Made by a program: the position numbers and the translations under genes. The notes beneath the pieces are model-generated. The model saw only the letters and a list, made by a program, of their open reading frames with translations, had not been told where the DNA came from and did no database searches. 64,000 bases of DNA from the NCBI GenBank assembly GCA_963638365.1, contig CAVHRK010000037.1:26013-90012 (forward strand). The letters run 5' to 3'. Positions 8,638 through 17,181 of the stretch are shown here, in pieces; within the stretch, counting starts at the first letter, position 1; every line of letters starts with the position of its first letter. Source of the DNA: Suilimivivens sp963638365 (GTDB taxonomy: Bacteria; Bacillota; Clostridia; Lachnospirales; Lachnospiraceae).

Positions 8638-10356
8638 TTGGAAAGACAATCAGATCGTATCAGAACTTTGAAAAAAATCGATGGATTACTGGGGAAGAAA
8701 AAGGGGTTATTGTATGGGCTTTTGTTTTTCAAGAGCCTTGATCTTGTGCTGGGCATCGTGCAGCCGTTTTTCTATTATCTGTTTATTGACCATGTGATTG
8801 TTAAGGGGAAAATGGGTTATCTCCCTGTTGTGATTGCCGGTTATCTATCTGTTTTTGTGTTACAGACCTTATTGATGAAACTGACCAGAAAATCATATAA
8901 CACGTTATTCCTGAAATTAAAGATGGAACTGCGGGTTCATATCCTGAAGAGATACGTGAATATGAATGCCGATATGTATCAAACTTATAGTACGGGAGAT
9001 CTGGCAGACAGAATCGATGGTGATGTGGAATTCGTGGAAACATTTTTACAGAAACATGTCATGGATTATTTCTTTTCCATTGCAAAAATTTTAGTGATAT
9101 GCATTATCCTGTTTGTACTGAATCAGACACTGACCATCATTGGGTTTATTGCCATTCCACTTTCCTTCTGGTTAGTGCGGGTGATCAGCAGGAAGGCCAA
9201 CCGGGTATCGGAAGAACGCCGCAGACTGGAAGGAGAGTATCATAGCTTTCTGAATAATTCTTTTCAGAAATGGGCGGATATCAAAACGAATAATCTGGAA
9301 GATTATATGGAAGCGGAATTCGAAACATACAGGCAGAAGCTTTCTAAATTAATCATTAAAAGTCAGATCTATATTGCCTTTAACTGGCTTTTCATTGCCT
9401 TTAAAGATTATTTTATCACCAGAATGAATCTTTATTTTGTAGGAGGAATCCTGATTATTTATAAGAAGCTTACGGTTGGGATCCTGCTTACCTATATGGA
9501 TTATTTTATGCAGTTGGTGGACAGCATCACATCGGTTGTGAATTCCATATTGGACTTTCATATTCAGAAACCCAACATACAGCGTGTGTTTGAAATTCTG
9601 GAATTGGAATATGATGTAAAGAGGCAGGTTACAAATCTGGAGGATAAAATAACATTTTCCAATGTCAGCTTCCGGTATGCGGATAATCAGAAATGGGTTA
9701 TCCGTTCATTAAATATGACGATTGATCCTGGCGAGCACATTGCAATTGTAGGGAAAAGCGGATGTGGAAAAACGACTTTGGCTAATCTGCTGATGGGGGT
9801 ATATGAGCCATGTGACGGTGAAATTCTGCTTGGCAGCAGGAGGATTTCCGAGTTATCCCATGAGAGCATAAGCAATAAAATCGGCATAGTTTCCCAATTT
9901 CCCAGACTGTTAAATCTTAGTATTCGGGAAAATCTGCTGCTTGCAGACCGGCATGCAGCAGACGAAGAAATCAGAAGTGCCTGTGAAAAAGCGAATATCC
10001 TGTCATTTATTGAAAGCCTGCCGGATCAGTTTGAAACGAATATCGGTGAGCGTGGAATTAAATTATCCGGAGGACAAAGGCAGAGACTTTCCATAGCAAG
10101 GCTCTTGTTGCAGGATCCGGACATCATTATTTTTGATGAATCGACCAGTTCATTGGACAGTTGTAGTGAAAAGGAGATATTAGACACGATCCGTTCATTT
10201 TCGGGCAGTAAAACCATCATAACGATTGCACATAGACTTTCAACGGTGCTGGTCAGTGATCGTGCGCTCCTGATGGAAGAGGGAAGAATTGTGGCAGTAG
10301 CAAATTCACCGGAAATTATGACAGATGAAAAGTTTCGGGAATTTTTTCATACATAA
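8638..10356 (+). CDS. ABC exporter half-transporter, partner subunit
   Basis: A 572-residue protein with six predicted membrane helices and an ATPase domain: Walker A VGKSGCGKTTL, signature LSGGQRQR, Walker B IIIFDESTSSLDS, H-loop IAHRLS. I place the start at TTG 8638, 50 bases after the upstream gene, because AGAGGGG sits about 5 bases before it. The frame is open further upstream (ATG at 8566 inside the previous gene), so an overlapping start is possible. It is expected to pair with the 6834-8588 product in the membrane. What it exports is not evident; no precursor peptide gene with a double-glycine leader was seen nearby. Confidence 0.87.
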   Translation: MERQSDRIRTLKKIDGLLGKKKGLLYGLLFFKSLDLVLGIVQPFFYYLFIDHVIVKGKMGYLPVVIAGYLSVFVLQTLLMKLTRKSYNTLFLKLKMELRVHILKRYVNMNADMYQTYSTGDLADRIDGDVEFVETFLQKHVMDYFFSIAKILVICIILFVLNQTLTIIGFIAIPLSFWLVRVISRKANRVSEERRRLEGEYHSFLNNSFQKWADIKTNNLEDYMEAEFETYRQKLSKLIIKSQIYIAFNWLFIAFKDYFITRMNLYFVGGILIIYKKLTVGILLTYMDYFMQLVDSITSVVNSILDFHIQKPNIQRVFEILELEYDVKRQVTNLEDKITFSNVSFRYADNQKWVIRSLNMTIDPGEHIAIVGKSGCGKTTLANLLMGVYEPCDGEILLGSRRISELSHESISNKIGIVSQFPRLLNLSIRENLLLADRHAADEEIRSACEKANILSFIESLPDQFETNIGERGIKLSGGQRQRLSIARLLLQDPDIIIFDESTSSLDSCSEKEILDTIRSFSGSKTIITIAHRLSTVLVSDRALLMEEGRIVAVANSPEIMTDEKFREFFHT

Positions 10357-10382
10357 CTATACAAAAATTGCTATACATTGAA

Positions 10383-10425
10383 AAACTTGTAGCAAAACGC
10401 ACAATAAAATTATTTTTACAAGTTT
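10383..10425. promoter_or_regulatory. Inverted repeat in the gap before the sugar importer
   Basis: Perfect 9-bp arms AAACTTGTA (10383-10391) and TACAAGTTT (10417-10425) are separated by 25 AT-rich bases, in the 204-base gap between the exporter and the LplB-type permease. It could be an operator or a weak hairpin. I cannot place the promoter in this gap with confidence. Confidence 0.35.
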
Positions 10426-10560
10426 ATATATATAAAAATTGCATAAAGAAAGCAAGATTTATGAAATGAAAAGCAATATATGACAAGATAAGGCGAGGGC
10501 AGGAGATTATAATAAATTTATCAGAAGAGTTGATAAACGATATTTATGGGAGGAGTTACG

Positions 10561-11514
10561 ATGAGTAAAACATCCAAAAAAGTACCTGCCGAGAAGAACA
10601 GGAAACCATTCGGCGTGTATATGAAACGGTACTGGCAGCTGTATCTGTTGCTCTTTCTGCCAATGCTGTATCTGATCATCTTTAAATATGTTCCGATGGT
10701 TTATATCCAGATCGCATTCAAGAAATACAGTATTGTACAGAGCGTCTGGGAGATGCCGCTGGCCGCACAGCACGGTTTTGAATATTTCATCAAAGCGTTT
10801 AAGAACAAGGACTTTTTAAATGCCCTGCGGAATACGTTGGTACTGAATCTCCTTGATCTGGTAGTTGGTTTCCCGGCTCCGATCATTTTCGCACTGATCT
10901 TAAATGAACTGGTATTTACCAAGTTTAAGAGAGTGGTACAGACCATTGCTTATATGCCCCATTTCTTATCCTGGGTCATTATTTACAGCCTTGCACTTCA
11001 GATGTTTGCACCGACCAACGGTCTTGTGAACATGGTGTTACAAAACATGGGATTTGAGGCAGTTCATTTCCTCGATAAGCCTGGCAACTGGATTGTATCC
11101 TACATATTAATCGGTGTATGGCAGAACTTTGGATGGGGTTCCATCGTATATCTGGCAGCGATTGCCGGAATCAATCCGGAGCTTTACGAAGCAGCATCGG
11201 TAGATGGTGCCGGAAGATTTAAGAAGATGTGGCACATTACTCTTCCGGGTATCCGTTCCACCATCGTGGTACTTCTGATTATGAACCTTGGCAATATTTT
11301 AGGAAGCGGCTTCGACAGACCGTTTGCATTCCAGAATAACATGGTTATGAATGTGGCAAATGTAATTTCCACCTTTGTATATACCAATGGTATTAAGAGT
11401 CTTCAGTTCTCACTGACGACAGCGGTTGGATTATTCCAGTCCGTGATCTGTGTAATTTTCCTGTTGCTGGCAAACTGGATTTCCAGACGGCTTGGCGAAC
11501 GTGGAATCTGGTAG
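10561..11514 (+). CDS. Carbohydrate ABC transporter permease, LplB/YteP type
   Basis: A 317-residue inner-membrane permease with about six helices and the EAA loop EAASVDGAGRFKKMWHITLP that docks the ATPase. The N-terminal style (YWQLYLLLFLPMLYLIIFKYVPM) is typical of the LplB branch, which carries oligosaccharides such as aldouronates and pectin fragments. The start at 10561 has GGAGG 8 bases upstream; an ATG at 10546 would precede that site. It is the first gene of a three-gene importer operon that has no ATPase gene of its own, so a shared MsmK-type ATPase encoded elsewhere is probably used. With aguA nearby, methylglucuronoxylo-oligosaccharide is the likely cargo (inference). Confidence 0.92.
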   Translation: MSKTSKKVPAEKNRKPFGVYMKRYWQLYLLLFLPMLYLIIFKYVPMVYIQIAFKKYSIVQSVWEMPLAAQHGFEYFIKAFKNKDFLNALRNTLVLNLLDLVVGFPAPIIFALILNELVFTKFKRVVQTIAYMPHFLSWVIIYSLALQMFAPTNGLVNMVLQNMGFEAVHFLDKPGNWIVSYILIGVWQNFGWGSIVYLAAIAGINPELYEAASVDGAGRFKKMWHITLPGIRSTIVVLLIMNLGNILGSGFDRPFAFQNNMVMNVANVISTFVYTNGIKSLQFSLTTAVGLFQSVICVIFLLLANWISRRLGERGIW

Positions 11515-11526
11515 GAGGTGTGAACG

Positions 11527-12396
11527 ATGATTAAATCAAAATCTGCAAAGGTCGGAGACTGGATCTTCGTTCTGATCTGTATCGTGGTTGCCATCATCTG
11601 TCTGCTTCCGATGGTAAACCTGCTGGTGAAGTCCATAAGCAGTACGGATGCACTGGTAAAGCATGAGGTTTATCTGTGGCCGAAGGGATTGAACTTCGAT
11701 GCCTATACAACCGTACTTGGTGATGCAAAATATATCCGGGCTTTCTTCTGGACCGTATTTCTTACCGTTATCTGCACGATTGTATCACTGGTTATGACGA
11801 CCTTATGTGCTTATCCTCTGATCTTTGAGGACCTGAAGGGAAGAAACATTTTTAACATCATCATTACGATTACAATGTTTTTTAACGCAGGTACGATTCC
11901 GAACTACCTGCTGATGAAGTCACTGAACCTGTTAAGCAATCCGCTGGTACTGATTGTGCCGAGCTGTTTAAGTGTCTTCAATATGATTATCCTGAGGAGT
12001 TTCTTTTATGGAATTCCGGACAGCTTAAGGGAATCGGCGGAAATTGACGGAGCAACCTATATTAAGATTCTGTGCTCCATTTACATTCCATTATCCAAAC
12101 CGGTATTTGCGACACTGGCTCTGTTCTATGCCGTAGGCCGCTGGAATGGATATTCCGATGCATTGATGTATATGAAGGAAAAGGATTACTATCCGTTGCA
12201 GCTCCTTCTTTACAATATCATTAACAACATTAACAGCGTGGAGGTAGCTACGCAGGAAGGGTTCTCCACCCCGGGACTTACCGAATCACTGAAAGCAGCG
12301 ATCGTTATGTTCTCCACTGTTCCGATTCTGTGTATCTATCCATGGCTGCAGAAGTATTTCATCCACGGAGTTACCGTTGGAGCCGTTAAGGAATAA
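11527..12396 (+). CDS. Carbohydrate ABC transporter permease, YtcP type
   Basis: A 289-residue permease, partner of the preceding LplB-type subunit, 12 bases downstream with its own GGAGGTG site. It has six membrane helices and the EAA loop ESAEIDGATYIKILCSIYIP. The C-terminus HGVTVGAVKE is characteristic of YtcP/YtrP permeases (KGVMIGAVKG-like ends). It would form the membrane channel for oligosaccharide uptake together with 10561-11514 and the lipoprotein at 12457. Confidence 0.92.
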   Translation: MIKSKSAKVGDWIFVLICIVVAIICLLPMVNLLVKSISSTDALVKHEVYLWPKGLNFDAYTTVLGDAKYIRAFFWTVFLTVICTIVSLVMTTLCAYPLIFEDLKGRNIFNIIITITMFFNAGTIPNYLLMKSLNLLSNPLVLIVPSCLSVFNMIILRSFFYGIPDSLRESAEIDGATYIKILCSIYIPLSKPVFATLALFYAVGRWNGYSDALMYMKEKDYYPLQLLLYNIINNINSVEVATQEGFSTPGLTESLKAAIVMFSTVPILCIYPWLQKYFIHGVTVGAVKE

Positions 12397-12456
12397 CCGG
12401 ATTGGAGTTCAATCCGTGCATTCAATAAATCAAATATTCTATTAGGGAGGAAAAGA

Positions 12457-14193
12457 ATGAAGAAGAAATTACTTTCCGTGTTACTTGCAGGTGCTATGGT
12501 ACTTTCCCTTGCAGCCTGCGGAAGCAAAGAAGCAGCTCCTGCTGACACATCCAGTGATACAGCAGCGACAACAACGGAAGCATCGGACTCAGCCGATACT
12601 TCTGATGCAGCATCTGACAGCGCAGATGCATCCGATCCGACAGGCGGTCAGCTTGTGGATGGTAAATTCGCTGAAACCAGAACCATCGTTGTAGAAGTTT
12701 ATGATCGTGGTAACGATGGCGGTTCTGATCCTACAAACAATGCATATACCAAGTATATCCAGGAAGGAATGCTTGCAGACCACAACGTACAGGTAGAGTT
12801 CAAGGCAGTTCCCCGTTGGACAGAAGTAGAAGAAATCAATAACCTTCTGGCAGCAGGTGATGCTCCGGACATCTGTGTAACTTATGACTATCCGACCATT
12901 CAGACCTATGCAAACATGGGTGGTGTTCTGGATTTGAGTGAGTATTTAACCGAAGAATACAAGTCTGTATTCCCGAACCTCTGGGATTGGCTCGGCGAGA
13001 CCAACCTTTACTGGGATAAGGATCCTGAAACCGGTACAATCTGGGGAATTGAAGCAAAGCTTGCAAACAGCAACCGTATCAACACCTTCGTTCGTAAGGA
13101 CTGGTTAGATAAACTCGGTTTAAAAGAGCCTACCACCAAGCAGGAATTTGAAGATATGCTGATTGCATTCCGTGATAACGCAGATGAACTTCTTGGCGCA
13201 GATGCTGACAAGATGATTCCTTATAGTGTAAGCTACGATGTAGGCTGGAGAGCAGCTACCTTAATTGAATCCTTTATTGATCCGGATATCTCCGATAAGG
13301 AATACTATGTAAACGGATTTGATGACAGAAAGCTTACCCAGAACGGCACAAAGGAAGGTGTCCGTCTGTTAAATAAGTGGTACAACGAAGGCTTAATGTG
13401 GAAAGATTTCGCTCTGTATGGAAGCGGTGATACCACAGAAGATGATAACTTAAAGGCTGGTTATGTTGGCGCATTTACTCATAACTGGGATTATCCTTTT
13501 CGTAACGGTGAAGATTCCATCCAGGCAAACTTACAGAGACTGGTTGGAGAAGATGCAAAGTTTGTAGCAGTTGACTGTTTCGAAGACAGCAAGGGAACTC
13601 ATACCAAGTTTACCGCAGGTCCGATCGACCGTAAGCTGTTCTTCCCTTCCACCAACGATGAACCTTTAGCATCCATGCTTTACCTTGACTGGATCTCTGA
13701 TCCGGAGCATATTCAGTATCTCCAGATCGGTGAAGAAGGCGTAACCCATGATACCTTAGATGATGGAACTATCGTTACCAAGGCATCTACCGGTGACACT
13801 ATTCAGAACTCCGGCTTCAACATTGATATGACCATTACCTGTAACGGTCTGAAGCTGGTAGATCCTGAAATTACTGCAAAGTCTATTGCATACAGCTACT
13901 CTAACGTAGATCCTGCTGATGTAGAAGCAGCAGATGCAATTGCAAAGACAGATAACAGACCTGGTAAGAACGTAAATGTTGGCTCAATCTCCGCAGAAGA
14001 AGGTATGGGCGATTCCCTCTCCAGCAAGAGAGATATCGTATATGATACCGCAGTATCTGCAGCAGAAGCTGACTTTGACAAGGTATGGGATTCCGGTATT
14101 GAAGAATACTTAGGTGCAGGCGGTCAGGCCATCATGGATGAGCGTGCAGAAAAGTGGGAAGCAACCTTCGGAAGTTCCGATATGTTACCTTAA
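12457..14193 (+). CDS. Oligosaccharide-binding lipoprotein of the LplA/YtcQ type
   Basis: A 578-residue extracellular solute-binding protein. A lipoprotein signal peptide ends in the lipobox SLAACG (Cys at about 22). An Ala/Asp/Ser/Thr-rich tether follows to about residue 65. The mature body has the large LplA-family size, well above ordinary maltose-binding proteins, with motifs such as LLAAGDAPDICVTYDYP near the ligand hinge. It is the last gene of the importer operon, 60 bases after the permease, with GGGAGG before the ATG and a strong terminator after it. Codon use looks optimised, with many highly used codons, consistent with high expression. Likely ligand: decorated xylo-oligosaccharide. 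Confidence 0.92.
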   Translation: MKKKLLSVLLAGAMVLSLAACGSKEAAPADTSSDTAATTTEASDSADTSDAASDSADASDPTGGQLVDGKFAETRTIVVEVYDRGNDGGSDPTNNAYTKYIQEGMLADHNVQVEFKAVPRWTEVEEINNLLAAGDAPDICVTYDYPTIQTYANMGGVLDLSEYLTEEYKSVFPNLWDWLGETNLYWDKDPETGTIWGIEAKLANSNRINTFVRKDWLDKLGLKEPTTKQEFEDMLIAFRDNADELLGADADKMIPYSVSYDVGWRAATLIESFIDPDISDKEYYVNGFDDRKLTQNGTKEGVRLLNKWYNEGLMWKDFALYGSGDTTEDDNLKAGYVGAFTHNWDYPFRNGEDSIQANLQRLVGEDAKFVAVDCFEDSKGTHTKFTAGPIDRKLFFPSTNDEPLASMLYLDWISDPEHIQYLQIGEEGVTHDTLDDGTIVTKASTGDTIQNSGFNIDMTITCNGLKLVDPEITAKSIAYSYSNVDPADVEAADAIAKTDNRPGKNVNVGSISAEEGMGDSLSSKRDIVYDTAVSAAEADFDKVWDSGIEEYLGAGGQAIMDERAEKWEATFGSSDMLP

Positions 14194-14237
14194 TCAGGTT
14201 GTTGTGTATAGGCGATTGATATAAATCTTCCTTTAAT

Positions 14238-14264
14238 AAAGCCCGGAGCATTGCTCCGGGCTTT
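14238..14264 (+). terminator. Rho-independent terminator after the importer operon
   Basis: Stem AAAGCCCGGAGC / GCTCCGGGCTTT with a 3-base loop, 45 bases after the binding-protein stop. It marks the end of the LplB-YtcP-LplA operon. Confidence 0.88.
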
Positions 14265-14365
14265 CGTGTTGTCTGATGTCATAGTTGTCTTGTATTGCAG
14301 TTGCAGGATATGACAAGGATCTTTATAATGAAATTATTCGGAGTGAACATTACGGGAGGTGTCAA

Positions 14366-14836
14366 ATGAAGCAACTGGGAGGAAAATTATTCATTCATCT
14401 ACTTGCGATTACGGGTATTGCAGGAACAGATCTTTATATTAAGAAACAGATTGAGGAGAAGAAGGAGATGAACTGCTGCGAACCGATCTGTAAGGGAAAG
14501 CTGTTGCTTCGCAGATATCACAACAAGGGTGCTTTTCTGAACCTCGGAGAGAAGAATCCGCACCTTATTGCAGCAATTTCTGTTGGAATGACGGTTTTTG
14601 CCGGACTGTTCTTTATTTCAACCTTTTCGTTCCTTGGGAAGGGAATGTTGAGATGGGGGCTGACGATGCTGCTTGGAGGTGCGTTCAGTAATACCTATGA
14701 CCGCCTTAAACGGAAATATGTGGTGGATTATGTGAGCTTCAATGTGCCATGGGAAGCCCTGCGGAAGATTGTGTTTAATATCGGGGACTTTGCCATTATG
14801 ATCGGTGCACTGGTGTCGGTGCTCTCCGAGGCATGA
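14366..14836 (+). CDS. Divergent signal peptidase II (LspA-like)
   Basis: A 156-residue membrane protein with four hydrophobic helices. It carries versions of the LspA aspartyl-protease motifs: NKGAFLN in place of N-x-GAAF, and LLGGAFSNTYDRLKRKYVVDYV, supplying both catalytic aspartates (NTYDR and VVDYV). The role would be to cleave prolipoprotein signal peptides at the lipobox Cys. The start at 14366 follows GGGAGGTG; the frame is open upstream but without a good site. It stands alone between two terminated operons. It looks divergent, so it may be a second, specialised copy; whether the genome has a canonical lspA cannot be seen here. Confidence 0.75.
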   Translation: MKQLGGKLFIHLLAITGIAGTDLYIKKQIEEKKEMNCCEPICKGKLLLRRYHNKGAFLNLGEKNPHLIAAISVGMTVFAGLFFISTFSFLGKGMLRWGLTMLLGGAFSNTYDRLKRKYVVDYVSFNVPWEALRKIVFNIGDFAIMIGALVSVLSEA

Positions 14837-14865
14837 TGCGTGCAGAAAGAATCATAAAAAATATG

Positions 14866-14910
14866 TTGACAAAATCAAAGAATGGTTATATTGTATTAAT
14901 TAAGTAATAC
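14866..14910 (+). promoter_or_regulatory. Promoter and palindromic operator of the GntR-ABC operon
   Basis: TTGACA (14866-14871), 17 bases, TATTGT (14889-14894; TATATT at 14887 is an alternative). Immediately overlapping the -10 end is GTATTAATTAAGTAATAC (14893-14910), an 18-bp palindrome with one mismatched pair. Position and form match the autoregulatory operators known for YtrA-type GntR repressors. Confidence 0.75.
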
Positions 14911-15014
14911 AACAATACAAAGCAGAGACAGTTGAGTCTGTATATTGATCAATAGGAAGGCAGAAGTCTTCCAATGAATAGGACTGCACTGGCGAAACAG
15001 AAAGGAAGAGGCAT

Positions 15015-15374
15015 ATGGCGTGGAAACTGGATTCAGACAGACCGATTTACGCACAGATTCTGGAAATCATTCAGATGCAGATCATTTCCGGAAAGTATCA
15101 GCCGGGAGATAAAATTCCCAGTGTCAGGGAACTGGCAGCAGATGCGGGCGTGAATCCGAATACAATGCAGAAGGCGTTGTCAGAGTTAGAGCGGAGCGGA
15201 TTGATACTGACACAGAGAACAAGTGGAAGGACGGTAACGGATGACATGGAACTGATTCAGAAGATGCGTGATGAAATTGTAAGAGGACAGGTTCAGGAAT
15301 TCATCAATAAGATGAAGAACATGGGATTTGATAAGGAAGAGGTTTTGAAGATCCTCAAAGAAAGTGAAGCATAA
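15015..15374 (+). CDS. GntR-family repressor, YtrA subfamily
   Basis: A 119-residue regulator with a winged-helix DNA-binding domain (PIYAQILEIIQMQIISGKYQ, SVRELAADAGVNPNTMQKAL, LERSGLILTQRTSGRTV) and only a short helical C-terminus. That short tail is diagnostic for the YtrA subfamily, whose members usually control a linked ABC transporter. Here an ATPase and a permease gene follow directly. The 18-bp palindrome at 14893 overlapping the promoter is the probable binding site. RBS AGGAAGAGG precedes the ATG. Inducer unknown; relatives respond to cell-envelope-active compounds. Confidence 0.9.
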   Translation: MAWKLDSDRPIYAQILEIIQMQIISGKYQPGDKIPSVRELAADAGVNPNTMQKALSELERSGLILTQRTSGRTVTDDMELIQKMRDEIVRGQVQEFINKMKNMGFDKEEVLKILKESEA

Positions 15375-15441
15375 GGAAGCCGGAATCCTCTGGCGAAAGA
15401 ATAGAATTATGAGGGCTGTTTGGACAGCAGGAGGGAAAGAC

Positions 15442-16143
15442 ATGAACGAATTAGTACAGATCTGTGATCTGACCAAGGTTTATGAACGGAAAAAGGTTGC
15501 AGTAAATCATATGAACCTGATGATCCCGTCAGGTCGTATTGTAGGCCTTTTGGGACCGAATGGAAGTGGGAAGACTACTTTAATCAAGATGTTAAGCGGG
15601 CTGCTTGTACCGGATCAGGGAACCATCCGGATTGACGGTAACGCACCAGGACCGCTTACCAAGGCAGTGGTTTCGTATCTGCCGGAGAGAACTTATTTCA
15701 GGGAAAACATGAAAGTTTCACAATTGATTGCTTATTTTCAGGACTTTTATGCGGACTTCCGTCCGGAGCGGGCGATGCAGATGCTGAATAATCTGCAGAT
15801 TAATCCGAACGCACCGTTAAAGACACTTTCCAAGGGCACAAAGGAAAAGGTGCAGCTCATTATGGTCATGAGTCGTGATGCCAGACTTTATCTATTGGAT
15901 GAACCGATTGCGGGTGTGGATCCGGCAGCACGGGATTATATTTTGAGAACCGTTATTAACAATTACAATGAACAGGCATCCATCATTATTTCCACGCATC
16001 TGATTGCAGATGTTGAGAATGTACTGGATGATGTCGTTTTCATCCGCGACGGCAGGGTTCTTCTTACGGATACGGTAGAAAATATCCGTGAGGTCAAAGG
16101 AAAATCCGTGGATCAGTATTTCAGGGAGGTGTTCGCATGTTAG
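15442..16143 (+). CDS. ABC transporter ATP-binding protein (YtrB-like)
   Basis: A 233-residue ATPase: Walker A LLGPNGSGKTTLI, a signature-like LSKGTKEKVQL (K replaces the second Gly of LSGGQ), Walker B LYLLDEPIAGVDPAARD, H-loop IISTHL. The altered signature LSKG is common in this export-type subfamily. The start at 15442 has CAGGAGGG 7 bases upstream; an in-frame ATG at 15364 inside the GntR gene lacks support. Its end overlaps the permease start by 7 bases (ATGTTAG), showing translational coupling. It belongs to the GntR-controlled operon. Confidence 0.9.
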   Translation: MNELVQICDLTKVYERKKVAVNHMNLMIPSGRIVGLLGPNGSGKTTLIKMLSGLLVPDQGTIRIDGNAPGPLTKAVVSYLPERTYFRENMKVSQLIAYFQDFYADFRPERAMQMLNNLQINPNAPLKTLSKGTKEKVQLIMVMSRDARLYLLDEPIAGVDPAARDYILRTVINNYNEQASIIISTHLIADVENVLDDVVFIRDGRVLLTDTVENIREVKGKSVDQYFREVFAC

Positions 16144-16970
16144 GAAAATTAATAAAACAGGAATGGCTGTCTGCATGGAAAATCCCTACCGTTTTAATCG
16201 GTGCGGTGTTTGCAGCGGCGACAATTTTCGGACTCTTCTGTGCATCCCCTGTCTGGGATCTGGTGGACTGGTGGGGAGCAGATGTAATCTTAAGTGCAAC
16301 CATTTTACTTTTTTACGGTGCGATCATGTGCTGTGGAGTCGGAACATCGATTTATCTGGCAGTACGTTATTACCGGAGCATGTACAGTAACGAAGGATAT
16401 CTGACACATACCCTGCCGGTAACTTCCAATCAGCTTTTACTTAGCAAAATGATTAATTTCAGCATCTGGGAATTGTTGTCCGTTATCTGTATTATATTTA
16501 ACATTATGCTTTTTGTGGCATTTATTGCGTTGAGAGGTATGGGGTATCGCAGCTTGTTTGAGAGTTTCCGGGATGTGTTTACGGGGATACAGGACGTTTT
16601 AAACTCGGAATTTGCAACCGGATGGGAACTTTTCATGATACTCACGATTATTCTGGTTCTGGTCAGCACGGTATCCAAGTCCCTTCTTTACATGGGATCG
16701 GTGAATATCGGACAGCTTTGGGCACGTCACCGTGTTGCGGGCGCAATCCTCGTATATGCCGGGGTTACCGTTGCCGTGCAGGTTGTAACACAGGCAGCCA
16801 TGATTATCTTTATGACGAGTGCAGACCAGCTTGGGATGCTGCAAAATGACTATGTTTTCAGCTTCTTAAATCAGGTTATGGCAGTATCACTTCTAATGCA
16901 GATAGTGATCGGGGTTGTGATGTATGGAGTCAGCCTGCTGATCCTTAAAAAGAAAGTAAATCTGGAGTAA
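16137..16970 (+). CDS. ABC transporter permease of the GntR-linked operon
   Basis: A 277-residue protein with six hydrophobic segments and no extracellular binding-protein partner, as in ABC-2-type permeases. The N-terminus MLGKLIKQEWLSAWKIPTV, with a cytosolic amphipathic helix before the first membrane span, is typical of this group. It overlaps the ATPase gene by 7 bases. Probable role: export or membrane-stress defence together with 15442-16143. Substrate unknown. Confidence 0.82.
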   Translation: MLGKLIKQEWLSAWKIPTVLIGAVFAAATIFGLFCASPVWDLVDWWGADVILSATILLFYGAIMCCGVGTSIYLAVRYYRSMYSNEGYLTHTLPVTSNQLLLSKMINFSIWELLSVICIIFNIMLFVAFIALRGMGYRSLFESFRDVFTGIQDVLNSEFATGWELFMILTIILVLVSTVSKSLLYMGSVNIGQLWARHRVAGAILVYAGVTVAVQVVTQAAMIIFMTSADQLGMLQNDYVFSFLNQVMAVSLLMQIVIGVVMYGVSLLILKKKVNLE

Positions 16971-17060
16971 CTTTTATCTCAATAGATGTAATCCGGCAAC
17001 TTGTGAACAGCATGAATGAACTGTTACATTCATTACTATAATTCGTATACATGAATTGCA

Positions 17061-17107
17061 AGAGACTACACTTTGTGTTATGATACGCTTAGTGTGGTCT
17101 CTTTTTT
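17061..17107 (+). terminator. Terminator-like hairpin upstream of metN
   Basis: Stem AGAGACTACACT / AGTGTGGTCTCT (12 bp, one G-U), 18-base loop, then six T. It lies 90 bases after the permease stop and 75 bases before metN. It can end the GntR-ABC operon or act as an attenuator of metNI. No S-box, SAM or T-box consensus is visible in the remaining gap (16971-17181). Confidence 0.7.
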
Positions 17108-17181
17108 GAACCCTTGTAAAGCAACGGCTCAGGGGCGGAAAAGGGAATCTGATACGGCCACAGGATAAAATGAGGAGTACG

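Noticed and set aside
16971..17181. SAM or T-box riboswitch before metNI
   Set aside because: No S-box core sequences and no TGGNACCGCG element; only a simple hairpin.
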